Below are positions 1 through 8,762 of a stretch of 64,000 nt of DNA, piece after piece. The translations under genes were made by a program, and so were the position numbers. Under the pieces are notes generated by a model. It was given only the letters and a program-made list of their open reading frames with translations, ran no database searches and was not told where the DNA came from. Source of the stretch: Bradyrhizobium sp. AUGA SZCCT0176. GTDB lineage: Bacteria; Pseudomonadota; Alphaproteobacteria; Rhizobiales; Xanthobacteraceae. Every line of letters begins with the position of its first letter. The stretch's first letter is position 1. The stretch is taken from NCBI RefSeq assembly GCF_018130145.1, contig NZ_JAFCMB010000015.1, positions 89,832-153,831 on the forward strand, written 5' to 3'.

Positions 1-617
1 TCGATGACGGGCCGTGGCCGGGCACGACGCCCCAGGTGCTGGCCGCGCTCGCGCGCGAATGCGTGCTCGCCACCTTCTTCCTGATCGGCAGGTCGGCTTC
101 GGCGCACCCGGAACTGGTGCGCAGGATTGCAGCCCTTGGCCACACGGTCGGGCACCACACCTGGTCGCATCCCAATATCAAACACATGAAGCCGGATGCG
201 GCCGTGGCCGACATCGACAAGGGCTTTGCAGCGGTTGAAAAGGCGCTTCACGGCACCGCCACGACGACCCCGGGGATCGCAAGCGCGACCCCGACGACGC
301 CGTTCTTTCGCTATCCCTATTTCGAGATGACGCCGGCGACGCTGGACCTGCTGCAAAACCGCGGCATAACCGTGTTCGGCGCCGACCTCTGGGCCAGCGA
401 CTGGGAGCCGATGAAACCGGCCCAGCAGTTGAAGCTGCTCACCGAGCGGCTGCAGGCCGCCCGCAAGGGGATCATTCTGCTGCACGATCCCAAGGCGCAA
501 ACCGCGGCCATGCTGCCGGCGTTCCTGCGCTATCTGAGAGACAACGGTTACCGCGTGGTCCATATCGTCCCGGCAGCCGCGGCGGCCACCGCCAGGGCTG
601 TCCAAAACCCGAAATAA
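1..617 (+). CDS. Polysaccharide deacetylase family protein (5' partial)
   Basis: The reading frame is open from base 3 and runs into the window edge, so the N-terminus is missing. The first visible residues are the end of the NodB FDDGP motif. They are followed by ATFFLIG, the metal-binding H-x3-H (HTWSH), a FFRYPYFE arginine motif and a terminal LLHDPKAQT motif, which together span a complete CE4 catalytic core. The family removes N- or O-acetyl groups from peptidoglycan, chitin-like or exopolysaccharide chains, usually in the periplasm. The next gene, 130 bp downstream on the same strand, is a second member with the same motif order, so the two look like a tandem paralogous pair. The substrate cannot be read from sequence. 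Confidence 0.9.
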   Translation, partial: DDGPWPGTTPQVLAALARECVLATFFLIGRSASAHPELVRRIAALGHTVGHHTWSHPNIKHMKPDAAVADIDKGFAAVEKALHGTATTTPGIASATPTTPFFRYPYFEMTPATLDLLQNRGITVFGADLWASDWEPMKPAQQLKLLTERLQAARKGIILLHDPKAQTAAMLPAFLRYLRDNGYRVVHIVPAAAAATARAVQNPK

Positions 618-747
618 GTGTGGTATTTCGGCTATTAAGGCGGCATTCATGGCCCGCCGTTAAGGATTGCAAACAAGGCATTTTTCGAGTGAACCGAATA
701 CCGGTCCGCGCGGACCAACGTTCGATTGGGAATGAAGCCGGGGTTCT

Positions 748-2037
748 ATGATCGCTAGCGCAGGTATGGGGCTCCGTCAGCGGGCATCGCTTACTTTTTC
801 AGCCGCAATTTCAGCCGCAATGTTTCTGGGAATGCTGACCGGCGTCTCGGCGCAGGCCGCCCCGGCCGCCAATTGCCCCGGGCATCCCGACGCGATCGGC
901 ACGTCGCGCACGCTGGTGGTCGATCCGCGGCAATATCCGCTGATCGGCACCATGCAATATGCCAAGACGCTGCCGCTGGAAGATCATGAGGTGGTGCTGA
1001 CCTTCGACGACGGTCCGCTGCCGAAATACAGCAACCAGATCCTCGATATCCTCGCCGCCCATTGCGCCAAGGCGACCTTCTTCCTGGTCGGACGGCAGGC
1101 CAACGCCAATCCCGAAGGCGTGCGCAAGATGCGCGATGCCGGCCACACCATTGCCACCCATACCCAGAACCATCCCGGGAACATGAACCGGCTCTCGATC
1201 GATGGCGCCAAAAAAGAGATCGAGGACGGCATCGCGTCGATCACATCAGCGCTCGCCGACGGCACCGCGCCGTCGCCGTTCTTCCGCATTCCGGGTCTCG
1301 GCCGTTCCGACGTGATCGAGGCATATGCCGAAGCAAAAGGCCTGCAAATCTGGAGCGCCGATTTTCCTGCCGACGACTGGCGGCCGGTCTCCTCGCAGCG
1401 CGTCTATGATCTCGCGATGCAGCGGCTCGAGGCCAAGGGCAAAGGCATCCTGCTGCTGCACGACATCCAGGCGCGCACCGTCGCAGCCTTGCCGCGAATC
1501 CTGAGCGATCTGAAAGCCCGCGGCTACCGCCTCGTCCATGTCGTGCCCGCGACGCCGGACCGGCCGGCGACGCCGACCGAGCCGTCGCAATGGCAATTGC
1601 ATCCGGTATCGGAGCAAGTGGCGACGTCACGCTGGCCCAAAATTCCGAATTTTGCCTATACCGCGACCGCGGCCCTGCCTGCGCCCGCGTTGTCGGACTC
1701 CGATTGGCGCAATACGGCGCCTGCGGACCGCGTGCAGCGGCGCGCATTGCGCGACGCCTTGTGGTCGCGGCAGGTGACGCTGGTGCTTGACCCGCCCGCG
1801 CTGCCGGTCCCGGCGCCTGGCGTGTTCAAGCTCCCGGAATCGATCCGCGTGACGATGCTGTATTCGCCGCCATCCGCCCGCAAGGTAGAGCCGACCGCGC
1901 CTGCCGCGCACGAAGTGTCCGCCAAGCAGGCGGCACGCCCTGCCAAGCACGCAAAACATGGCGGCAAGGGCGCTGCCAAACATGCGCAGGTCAAGCCGGC
2001 CAAGAAGGTCCGCATGGCCGGCCTGAAGAAGCGCTAG
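748..2037 (+). CDS. Polysaccharide deacetylase with basic C-terminal tail
   Basis: This is a 429-aa exported CE4/NodB-fold protein. An N-terminal hydrophobic segment (about residues 15-35) ending near AQA looks like a signal peptide. Catalytic motifs follow in order: TFDDGP (about 88-93), ATFFLVG, HTQNH (metal-binding H-x3-H), FFRIPG, ADFPADDW and LLLHD. After the catalytic core there is an extra region of about 150 residues ending in a Lys/Ala/His-rich tail, which could bind acidic polymer or the cell wall; this last point is inference. It lies directly after another deacetylase and is followed by a palindromic repeat that may act as a terminator. Confidence 0.9.
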   Translation: MIASAGMGLRQRASLTFSAAISAAMFLGMLTGVSAQAAPAANCPGHPDAIGTSRTLVVDPRQYPLIGTMQYAKTLPLEDHEVVLTFDDGPLPKYSNQILDILAAHCAKATFFLVGRQANANPEGVRKMRDAGHTIATHTQNHPGNMNRLSIDGAKKEIEDGIASITSALADGTAPSPFFRIPGLGRSDVIEAYAEAKGLQIWSADFPADDWRPVSSQRVYDLAMQRLEAKGKGILLLHDIQARTVAALPRILSDLKARGYRLVHVVPATPDRPATPTEPSQWQLHPVSEQVATSRWPKIPNFAYTATAALPAPALSDSDWRNTAPADRVQRRALRDALWSRQVTLVLDPPALPVPAPGVFKLPESIRVTMLYSPPSARKVEPTAPAAHEVSAKQAARPAKHAKHGGKGAAKHAQVKPAKKVRMAGLKKR

Positions 2038-2171
2038 AACTTCGGCTCTGATGAAATCAGAACCGAAGCTCTAGATTCTTGTTTTGACGCGTTTCCTACC
2101 GCAGATAAGTCTACGCAATCTGCGTAAACTTGATTGCTGTGCGAACCGGATCCACTTCGCTCGAAAACCCT
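2033..2171. repeat. Intergenic palindromic repeat, family A (divergent copy)
   Basis: The segment starts at the stop of the deacetylase and holds a 13-bp imperfect hairpin around 2041-2071. It then has the family-A signature: CTCTAGATTCTTG, TTTGACGCGTTT, and GCGAACCGGATCCACTTCGCT near the right end. Better copies lie at 3651-3756 and 39427-39532. This copy contains extra sequence in the middle. It separates convergent genes and could also end transcription. Confidence 0.75.
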
Positions 2172-3578
2172 CTACCCCGCCGCCGACTGCGCACGGCCCA
2201 GCAAGCCGCGTTGTTCGGCCACCGCGTGCGCTTCGTCGAGCGCCGCCGCCACGGCGTCCATCATCTCGTCGATCTGCTCCGGCGTGATGATCAGCGGCGG
2301 ACAGACGAACACCGCGTCGGGACCGGCGCGGACGATGACGCCGCGCGCCATCGCGCCCTGCTGGATCAATGCGCCGATACCTTCGGCCGGCGGCAGCGGC
2401 CGGCGTGTGGCCTTGTCGGCGACCAGTTGCAGCGCGCCGATCAGTCCGACCCCGCGCGCCTCTCCCACCAGCGGATGCGAGCCGAGCGCACGCAGTCGTG
2501 ACTGCAGATGCGGTGCGAGCGCTTTCACTTGCGATACGATGTCGCGCTCCTTGTAGATGCGCAGCGTCTCAAGGGCGACGGCGGCGGCGACGGGGTGACC
2601 GGCATAGGTGAAGCCGTGGGCGAAATTGCCGAGCTTGCCGGCATGGGCGGTGATGGTTTCGGCGATGGTGTCGCTGATAACAGTGGCCGAGATCGGCAAA
2701 TAGGCCGATGACAGCGCCTTGGCGACGGTCATGATGTCGGGCTCAATGCCGAACGTATCGCAGCCGAACATCTCCCCGGTGCGGCCGAAGCCGCAAATCA
2801 CCTCGTCGGCGATCATCAGGACGTCGTATTTGCGCAGCACCTGTTGAATGCGCGGAAAGTAATCGGCCGGGGGCACGATGACGCCGCCTGCCCCGTTCAC
2901 CGGCTCGGCGATGAAGGCGCCGATCGTATCCGGCCCCTCGCGGATGATCATGTCCTCGAGATTGGCGACGAGACGGTCGACGAACTGCGCCTCGCTCTCG
3001 CCAGGGCGGCCGTACAGATAGTGGCTCGGGCAATCGGTCCGCAGAATACCGCCGACCGGCAGATCCCATTCGGTGTGGTTGGCGGGCAGCCCGGTCATGC
3101 TGCCGGAAAACACCGTGATGCCGTGATAGCCGCGCACGCGGCCGATGATGCGCTTCTTGCGCGGCCGGCCCAGCGCGTTGTTGTAGAACCAGACGATCTT
3201 CGCCGCCTGGTCGTTCGCCTCCGAGCCGGAATTGGCGAACAGCACCTTGCCGAGCCCCTTGGGCACGATCTTGAGCAGCTCTTCGGCCGCCTCGATGCTG
3301 GGCTCGGTCGAGCGGCTGTTGAAGATGTGGTAGGTCGGCAATTGCTCCATCTGGCGGCGCGCGGCCTCGACGAGGCGCTTTTCGCTGAAGCCGAGCGAGG
3401 TGCTCCACAGCCCGGCCATGCCCTCGAGATAGCGCTTGCCGGTTTCGTCGTAGACATAAACGCCCTCGCCGCGCGCGATGACGAGCGGCCCGTCCGTCTT
3501 GTGCTTGTCAAGATTGGTATAGGGATGGATCAGCGAGGCGACATCGCGAGCCGCCAGGGAGTTGGGTCTGCCCGTCAT
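2172..3578 (-). CDS. Class III (omega) aminotransferase
   Basis: This 468-aa PLP enzyme has the full class III signature: SGSEANDQAAK in the cofactor-binding loop, AEPVNGAGG, the aspartate motif ADEVICGFGRTGEMFG, and the Schiff-base lysine in VAKALSS. The family moves an amino group from an omega-amino acid or amine to pyruvate or 2-oxoglutarate. Relatives act on beta-alanine, taurine, putrescine or amino-sugars, and the exact substrate cannot be told. The length matches omega-amino acid:pyruvate transaminases. It stands alone between two family-A repeats. Its start is preceded by about 200 bp of non-coding sequence, so it probably has its own promoter. Confidence 0.92.
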   Translation of the reverse strand: MTGRPNSLAARDVASLIHPYTNLDKHKTDGPLVIARGEGVYVYDETGKRYLEGMAGLWSTSLGFSEKRLVEAARRQMEQLPTYHIFNSRSTEPSIEAAEELLKIVPKGLGKVLFANSGSEANDQAAKIVWFYNNALGRPRKKRIIGRVRGYHGITVFSGSMTGLPANHTEWDLPVGGILRTDCPSHYLYGRPGESEAQFVDRLVANLEDMIIREGPDTIGAFIAEPVNGAGGVIVPPADYFPRIQQVLRKYDVLMIADEVICGFGRTGEMFGCDTFGIEPDIMTVAKALSSAYLPISATVISDTIAETITAHAGKLGNFAHGFTYAGHPVAAAVALETLRIYKERDIVSQVKALAPHLQSRLRALGSHPLVGEARGVGLIGALQLVADKATRRPLPPAEGIGALIQQGAMARGVIVRAGPDAVFVCPPLIITPEQIDEMMDAVAAALDEAHAVAEQRGLLGRAQSAAG

Positions 3579-3650
3579 TGGATTAATGCTCCGATTCTTG
3601 TTGATCGGTGGGAGCAGACCACGAAAAGCGTGTTCCCGCCATTTCGCATT

Positions 3651-3756
3651 CTAGGGCCTTTTCCGTTCCGATTGAATCGGAACGGGGCTCTAGATTCTTG
3701 ATTTGACGCGTTTTCTTGACGCGAACCGGTATCCACTTCGCTGGAAAACGCTCTAG
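3651..3756. repeat. Intergenic palindromic repeat, family A
   Basis: This 106-bp element begins with CTAG, contains the hairpin CCGTTCCGATT/GAATCGGAACGG and ends with GGAAAACGCTCTAG. It is nearly identical to the element at 39427-39532 (about 36 kb away). Divergent relatives are at 2033-2171 and 56381-56443. It sits between divergently and convergently arranged genes, never inside one. Confidence 0.9.
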
Positions 3757-3778
3757 AGACGGCGCGACGCCGTGCCGC

Positions 3779-4792
3779 TCACTCCTGCTCGACGCCGCTG
3801 GTCTTGATCAGTTGCGACCACTTTTTTTCATCCTTGTCGATGAAATCGGCGTAATCCTCCGGCGTGCCGGGTGTGATCTCGGTGCCGTCATTGGCCAATT
3901 GCCTCTTGACCTCGTCGGAGCCAAGCGCATCGCGCAGCACCTTGTTGAGCTTGTCGATGATGGGGCGCGGCGTGCCGGCAGGCGCCGCGAGGCCGTAATA
4001 CAGCGACGCATCGAAGCCGGCGAGGCCCGCTTCCGCCATCGTCGGCACGTCGGGCAGCAGGCTGGAGCGGGTCGTGCTGGTCACCGCGAGGGCACGCAGT
4101 TTGCCGGCCGAGACGTTGGGGTGCGAGGCCGGGATCGGCGCGAACGCCATCGGGATATGGCCGCCCAACAGGTCGGTCAGCGCCGGACCGGTTCCCTTGT
4201 AGGGAATATGCACCAGCGTGATCCCGGCGGTGCGGGCGAAATATTCGCCGGTGATGTGACTGACCGTGCCGGCGCCGGCCGAGCCGAAATTGACCTTGCC
4301 GGGATTGGCCTTGGCGTGCGCGATCAGTTCGGCGACGGTCTTGGCCGGAAACGACGGATGCACCACCAGCGAATTCGGCGCATTGCCGATCAGGCCGATC
4401 GGCGCGAAATCCTTGCGCGGATCGTAGCCGGCGCTCTTGTAGAGCGACGGCTCCTTGCGCGGATCGTAGCCGGCGCTCTTGTAGAGCGACGGCCCGATCG
4501 CCAGCGTGCCGGTATAGCCCAGCACCAGCGTGTAGCCATCGGGATCGCTCTTGGCGACGGCCTTGGTGCCGATCGTGCCGCCGGCGCCGGGACGATTGTC
4601 GACCACGACCTTCTCGCCGAGCAGTTCGCTCATCTTGTCAGCGATGCCACGGCCGACGATCGAGGTCGAACCACCAGGCGCGAACGGAATCACCAGCGTG
4701 ATCGCTCGCGTCGGATAGTTTTGAGCTTGCGCGCTGTTGAGGCTGGCGGCGAAACCGACGGCGATGATGACGGCCAAAGCGTTACCGCGCAT
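3779..4792 (-). CDS. Tripartite tricarboxylate transporter receptor (Bug/TctC family)
   Basis: This 337-aa periplasmic solute receptor has a signal peptide ending at AQAQ (about residue 24). The Bug hallmark motifs follow: YPTRAITLVIPFAPGGSTS, VVVDNRPGAGGTIG, DGYTLVLG and HIPYKGTGPALTDLLGG. Such proteins capture carboxylates or other small organic ions for a TctAB permease or act in signalling. No tctA or tctB genes are adjacent, so this is an orphan receptor, as is common for the family. It carries an exact 42-bp in-frame tandem duplication (residues 101-114 repeated as 115-128); without it the protein would have the usual length of about 323 aa. Confidence 0.93.
   Translation of the reverse strand: MRGNALAVIIAVGFAASLNSAQAQNYPTRAITLVIPFAPGGSTSIVGRGIADKMSELLGEKVVVDNRPGAGGTIGTKAVAKSDPDGYTLVLGYTGTLAIGPSLYKSAGYDPRKEPSLYKSAGYDPRKDFAPIGLIGNAPNSLVVHPSFPAKTVAELIAHAKANPGKVNFGSAGAGTVSHITGEYFARTAGITLVHIPYKGTGPALTDLLGGHIPMAFAPIPASHPNVSAGKLRALAVTSTTRSSLLPDVPTMAEAGLAGFDASLYYGLAAPAGTPRPIIDKLNKVLRDALGSDEVKRQLANDGTEITPGTPEDYADFIDKDEKKWSQLIKTSGVEQE
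4410..4493. repeat. 42-bp in-frame tandem duplication inside the Bug receptor gene
   Basis: Bases 4410-4451 are repeated without mismatch as 4452-4493. The unit is 14 codons, so the frame is kept and the peptide PSLYKSAGYDPRKE is followed directly by a second copy ending in D. The lack of any substitution suggests a very recent event, or an assembly artefact. Confidence 0.97.
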
Positions 4793-4927
4793 TCAGCACT
4801 CCCTTGGGATCATTGTTCTTGTTGGCGTATGGTCGCTGAAACAGCCGACATCCGCAACCCGCGTTCCGGACGACCCTACCCATCGTCATTGCGAGCCAAC
4901 GGGTCGCAATGACGGACTCAAGGAGCC

Positions 4928-5557
4928 CTATTTCCAGGCGAACACCGGCTGTTCCAGTTCGGCCACGCGGGTATTGCGGCCCGCCAGCACTTCACGGAAT
5001 TGATAGATCAGCGCCGCCGTCGGCGCGTGGATGTGTTGGCCGGCGAGGCGAAAGCGGATCACGCGGCGCGTGCTTTCGGGAATTTTGGTGAAGCTGAACG
5101 CGTCTTGCTGCTCGATCTCATCAAGCGCGATGCGATGCACGGAAGCCACCTCCGCCGGGTTCGGCATCGGCGCGGCCTTTGTGCTTACCCACACCACGAC
5201 CGGCGTGATCAGATAGCCGGACCTCGTCGGATAGTCGTCGAGCAGGCCCAGCACATCGCCCTCTCCGAGCTCCAGGCCGAGCTCTTCATGAAGCTCGCGC
5301 AACGCCGACTGGACTTGCGTCTCGCCGGGATCGCAGCGTCCGCCCGGCAGCGCCCATTGGGCCGAATGCGAGCGCAGGCCCTCGGCACGCCGCGTCAGCA
5401 GAAACGCCGTTTCCGCACCATTCTCGCTTTCGGTGAGCGCGATGACCACGGCGGCCCGCTTCAGCGCAGGCTCTGGCTCATCCGCCGTCGCCCGCGAGAA
5501 AGCTGCAACGAGCTCTGCGATATTTCGCCGGGTGGCATCATCAAATGAACGGGCCAT
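4928..5557 (-). CDS. NUDIX hydrolase, CoA-pyrophosphatase type
   Basis: This 209-aa protein has the Nudix box at residues 73-95 (G-x5-E-x7-REL-x-EELGL). Directly before it lies the NuCoA-type signature LLTRRAEGLRSHSAQWALPGG. Proteins of this type hydrolyse CoA or acyl-CoA to 3',5'-ADP and (acyl)phosphopantetheine, which helps clear oxidised CoA. It is divergent from the thioesterase gene at 5628, with about 70 bp between the starts. The stop is followed by a short REP-like palindrome (about 4883-4915). Confidence 0.88.
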   Translation of the reverse strand: MARSFDDATRRNIAELVAAFSRATADEPEPALKRAAVVIALTESENGAETAFLLTRRAEGLRSHSAQWALPGGRCDPGETQVQSALRELHEELGLELGEGDVLGLLDDYPTRSGYLITPVVVWVSTKAAPMPNPAEVASVHRIALDEIEQQDAFSFTKIPESTRRVIRFRLAGQHIHAPTAALIYQFREVLAGRNTRVAELEQPVFAWK

Positions 5558-5627
5558 GACGCTTGACTACAATACTCCCGCGTTTGATGAAATGACTGTC
5601 GAGACATGACCGCCTGCAGGAAACGGA

Positions 5628-6065
5628 ATGCATCAGATGACGACCAGGGCCGCCACGGAGAAGCTCAAATCCGATGGCTGGAAAATCGTCGAAACGACCG
5701 GATTCCTGCATCTGATCGGACCGCTGTGGCAGCGAACAGTCAACGGCGAGCTTGAATTCGCGCTGATCACCGAGGACAAGCACCACAACCGCCGCGGCCT
5801 GGTGCAGGGCGGCGTGCTGATGACGTTCGCCGACCGCACTTGCGGCATCACCGCGCGACACGTCTCTGGCAAGCCGACGCTGGCGACCGTGCAGCTCGAC
5901 ACGCATTTCGTCGAATCCGGCAAGATCGGCGAGGTGTTGATCTCCAAACCGCACGTGGTGCGCGCGACCCGCAGCCTGATTTTCATCACCACCGAAGTCA
6001 CCGTCGACAAGCGCTGTATCGCGATGGCGTCGGGCGTGTTTAAGATATTGAAGAATGATACGTAG
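5628..6065 (+). CDS. PaaI-family hotdog-fold thioesterase
   Basis: This 145-aa protein is the usual size of a single hotdog domain. The core contains HNRRGLVQGGVLMTFADRTCG, where the asparagine and glycine-rich helix start resemble the PaaI active-site region, then PTLATVQLDTHFVESGKIGEV. PaaI-like enzymes hydrolyse acyl- or aryl-CoA thioesters. A thioesterase divergently paired with a CoA-pyrophosphatase suggests a shared role in CoA/acyl-CoA housekeeping (inference). The start could be M1 or M4; the first is shown. Confidence 0.85.
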   Translation: MHQMTTRAATEKLKSDGWKIVETTGFLHLIGPLWQRTVNGELEFALITEDKHHNRRGLVQGGVLMTFADRTCGITARHVSGKPTLATVQLDTHFVESGKIGEVLISKPHVVRATRSLIFITTEVTVDKRCIAMASGVFKILKNDT

Positions 6066-6073
6066 CCCATTCT

Positions 6074-6154
6074 GTCATTGCGAGGAACGAAGCGACGAAG
6101 CAATCCACCTTTCTTGTCTGCGGCTATGGATTGCTTCGCTGCGCTCGCAATGAC
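6074..6154. repeat. REP-like inverted repeat
   Basis: The element begins with GTCATTGCGAGGAACGAAGC and ends with its near-complement GCTGCGCTCGCAATGAC. GCAATCC and GGATTGC lie inside, so the whole 81 bp can fold into one long hairpin. It sits between the thioesterase and aldo/keto reductase genes and may end transcription of the first. Confidence 0.85.
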
Positions 6155-6181
6155 GACGGCCACCAGAAGGAGCCCCGACCG

Positions 6182-7195
6182 ATGCAATATCGTCAACTCG
6201 GCCGCAGCGGCCTGAAGATTTCGCCGATCTGCCTGGGCACCATGATGTTCGGCGGGCCGACCGACGAGGCGACGTCGTCGCGGATCGTGGCGAAGGCACG
6301 CGAGGCCGGCATCAATTTCATCGACAGCGCCGACGCCTATAATGGCGGCAAGTCCGAGCAAGTGGTCGGCCGCGCCATTGCCAACGTCAGGCACAGCTGG
6401 GTGCTCGCAACAAAACTCGCCAACCAGATCGGCGACGATCCCAATTGCGGCGGGCTGTCGCGGCGCTGGGTGCTGCAGGCGGCGGAGGAGAGTTTGAAGC
6501 GGCTCGGCACCGACTATATCGACATCTACTATCTGCATAAGGAAGACCACTCGACGCCGTTGGAAGAGACCGTGCGCGCGATGGGTGACCTGATGCGGCA
6601 GGGCAAGATTCGCTATTTCGGCGTTTCGAACTACCGCGCCTGGCGCGTCGCCGAGATCTGCAACATCTGCGATCGCAACGGCATCGACCGCCCGATCGTC
6701 AGCCAGCCCTATTACAACGCCATGAACCGGATGCCGGAGGTCGAGCACTTCCCGGCCTGCGGCTATTACGGCCTCGGCATCGTGCCCTATAGCCCCTTGG
6801 CGCGCGGCGTGCTGACCGGCAAGTACCGTCCCGATACGGCGCCCGACAAGGACAGCCGCGCCGGCCGCAACGACAAGCGCATGATGCAGACCGAATGGCG
6901 GCCGGAATCGCTGCAGCTCGCGCAGCAAATCAAGGAGCACGCCGAAGGGCGCGGCATCACCGCCGGGCAGTTCGCGGTGTCATGGGTGCTGAACTCGTCA
7001 TTCGTGTCCGCCGTGATCGCCGGTCCCCGCACCGAGGAGCAGTGGGACGATTACCTGAAGGCGCTCGACTATCGCTTCACCGCGGAGGACGAGGCGCTGA
7101 TCGACCGGTTGGTCGCGAGTGGGCATCCATCCACACCGGGGTTCAACGATCCCGCCTATCCGATCGAGGGACGGCGCGCGCGCACCGCGACTTAA
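6182..7195 (+). CDS. Aldo/keto reductase
   Basis: The 337-aa protein starts at MQYRQLGRSGLKIS, the standard beginning of the family; the open frame further upstream runs into the REP element and is not used. The catalytic tetrad is visible: Asp and Tyr in NFIDSADAYNGG, Lys in VLATKLA and His in YYLHKED. The family is an NADPH-dependent (beta/alpha)8 barrel that reduces aldehydes and ketones. It is most like the YajO/YhdN-type bacterial AKRs that act on small aldehydes. Substrate unknown; no operon partner. Confidence 0.93.
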   Translation: MQYRQLGRSGLKISPICLGTMMFGGPTDEATSSRIVAKAREAGINFIDSADAYNGGKSEQVVGRAIANVRHSWVLATKLANQIGDDPNCGGLSRRWVLQAAEESLKRLGTDYIDIYYLHKEDHSTPLEETVRAMGDLMRQGKIRYFGVSNYRAWRVAEICNICDRNGIDRPIVSQPYYNAMNRMPEVEHFPACGYYGLGIVPYSPLARGVLTGKYRPDTAPDKDSRAGRNDKRMMQTEWRPESLQLAQQIKEHAEGRGITAGQFAVSWVLNSSFVSAVIAGPRTEEQWDDYLKALDYRFTAEDEALIDRLVASGHPSTPGFNDPAYPIEGRRARTAT

Positions 7196-7410
7196 ACGAA
7201 AGTCGCATACGCCATCGCCGCTTGCGAAATTTAATTCAGCGCCTTCGGAATAAATCCGGAAGCCGCCATCGACGTTGTTCACCATCTGCCGCGTCGAAGC
7301 GTCGCATCTTCCCGAACATTCTTGCCAAACACCTGCGCAAGCCTTTGTCTCCCTTCCAATAATAAGGGGCGCATCCTTGGTTGGATCGCCGTCAAAACGG
7401 GGAGGAAACC

Positions 7411-8547
7411 ATGACGACATCCAAAAAGGACACCACTTCCAGCCGCCGCCGCTTCCTGAAAGCGGCCGCCGCGGGCGCTGCAGCAACGGTCGCGGCGCCC
7501 AGCGTCGTAAGCGCGCAAGGCGCGACCAGCATGCGCTTCCAAAGCACCTGGCCGGCCAAGGATATTTTCCACGAGTACGCGCTCGACTACGCCAAGAAGG
7601 TCAACGACATGACCGGCGGCGATCTCAAGATCGAGGTTCTGCCGGCCGGCGCCGTGGTGCCCGCCTTCGGCCTGCTCGAGGCGGTCTCGAAGGGTACGCT
7701 CGACGGTGGACACGGCGTGCTCGCCTATCATTACGGCAAGCAGAACGCGCTCGCGCTGTGGGGCTCCGGTCCCGGCTATGCGATGGACGCCAACATGCTG
7801 CTGGCCTGGCACAAGTACGGCGGCGGCAAGGAGCTTCTGGCCAAGCTGTACAGCTCGATCGGCGCCAACGTCGTCTCATTCCCGTATGGGCCGATGCCGA
7901 CCCAGCCGCTCGGCTGGTTCAAGAAGCCGGTCACCAAGGCCGACGACCTGAAGGGTATCAAGTTCCGGACCGTCGGCATTTCGATCGACGTGTTCAGCGG
8001 CATGGGCGCTGCGGTCAACGCCTTGCCCGGCGGTGAAATCGTCGCCGCGCTCGACCGCGGCCTGCTCGATGCCGCCGAATTCAACAACGCCACGTCGGAC
8101 CGCGTCCTCGGCTTCCCCGACGTGTCCAAGATCTGCATGCTGCAGAGCTTCCACCAGAATGCCGAGCAGTTCGAGATCATGTTCAACAAGGACAAGTACG
8201 ACGCGCTGCCGGCGAAGATCCGCGCGATCCTCGACAACGCCGCCGAAGCGGCCGGACAGGACATGGCCTGGAAGGCGATCGACCGGTACTCGAAAGACTA
8301 CGCCGAGATGCAGACCAAGGATAACGTCAAGTTCTACAAGACCCCCGACTCGGTGCTGCAGGCGCAGCTCGATGTCTACGATCAGGTCGTCGAGAAAAAG
8401 TCGGCGGAAAATCCGCTGTTCAAGGAGATCGTGGCGTCCCAGCTGGCGTTCGCCAAGCGCGCGACGCAGTGGGAGCAGGACACGGTGGTGAACCGCCGGA
8501 TGGCGTATAACCACTACTTCGGACCCAACGCCAAGAAGCGGACCTGA
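7411..8547 (+). CDS. dctP: TRAP transporter solute-binding protein DctP, Tat-exported
   Basis: The 378-aa protein starts at an ATG with GGAGG 8 bp upstream. The N-terminus SSRRRFLKAAAAGAAAT is a twin-arginine signal ending near VSAQ. The mature part follows the DctP fold: MRFQSTWP, an LLEAV..G.LDGGHG segment and the SIDVFSGMGAAVNALPGGE region that contacts the ligand carboxylate. It resembles the TRAP receptors for 2-oxo acids and lactate-like monocarboxylates, but the ligand cannot be assigned. It is first in the dctP-dctQ-dctM cluster and is separated from dctQ by a strong hairpin. Confidence 0.93.
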   Translation: MTTSKKDTTSSRRRFLKAAAAGAAATVAAPSVVSAQGATSMRFQSTWPAKDIFHEYALDYAKKVNDMTGGDLKIEVLPAGAVVPAFGLLEAVSKGTLDGGHGVLAYHYGKQNALALWGSGPGYAMDANMLLAWHKYGGGKELLAKLYSSIGANVVSFPYGPMPTQPLGWFKKPVTKADDLKGIKFRTVGISIDVFSGMGAAVNALPGGEIVAALDRGLLDAAEFNNATSDRVLGFPDVSKICMLQSFHQNAEQFEIMFNKDKYDALPAKIRAILDNAAEAAGQDMAWKAIDRYSKDYAEMQTKDNVKFYKTPDSVLQAQLDVYDQVVEKKSAENPLFKEIVASQLAFAKRATQWEQDTVVNRRMAYNHYFGPNAKKRT

Positions 8548-8566
8548 GGTAATAGAATCGACCAGC

Positions 8567-8602
8567 AGACCCCGTCCGGGATGGCAATCCCGGGCGGGGT
8601 CT
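8567..8602 (+). terminator. Hairpin between dctP and dctQ
   Basis: A 16-bp stem (8567-8582 with 8587-8602, one G-T wobble) closes a GGCA loop 19 bp after the dctP stop. Only two T residues follow, so it may be a partial terminator or an mRNA-stabilising stem. Either would give more receptor than permease, as is usual for binding-protein-dependent systems. Confidence 0.8.
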
Positions 8603-8762
8603 TGTATCGTCGGCTGGCCATCGCCTGCGCATTCACGACGTGAACGCGCTCCGACGCGGCGCCGGATCTCAGGTCGGCCATTACGCCCGGCTTCGCCCGG
8701 ATCATTCCTGTACCAAGTAGCAGCCCTTTATTGAGTAGCCCGTACCAAGCAGTCCAGATTTC

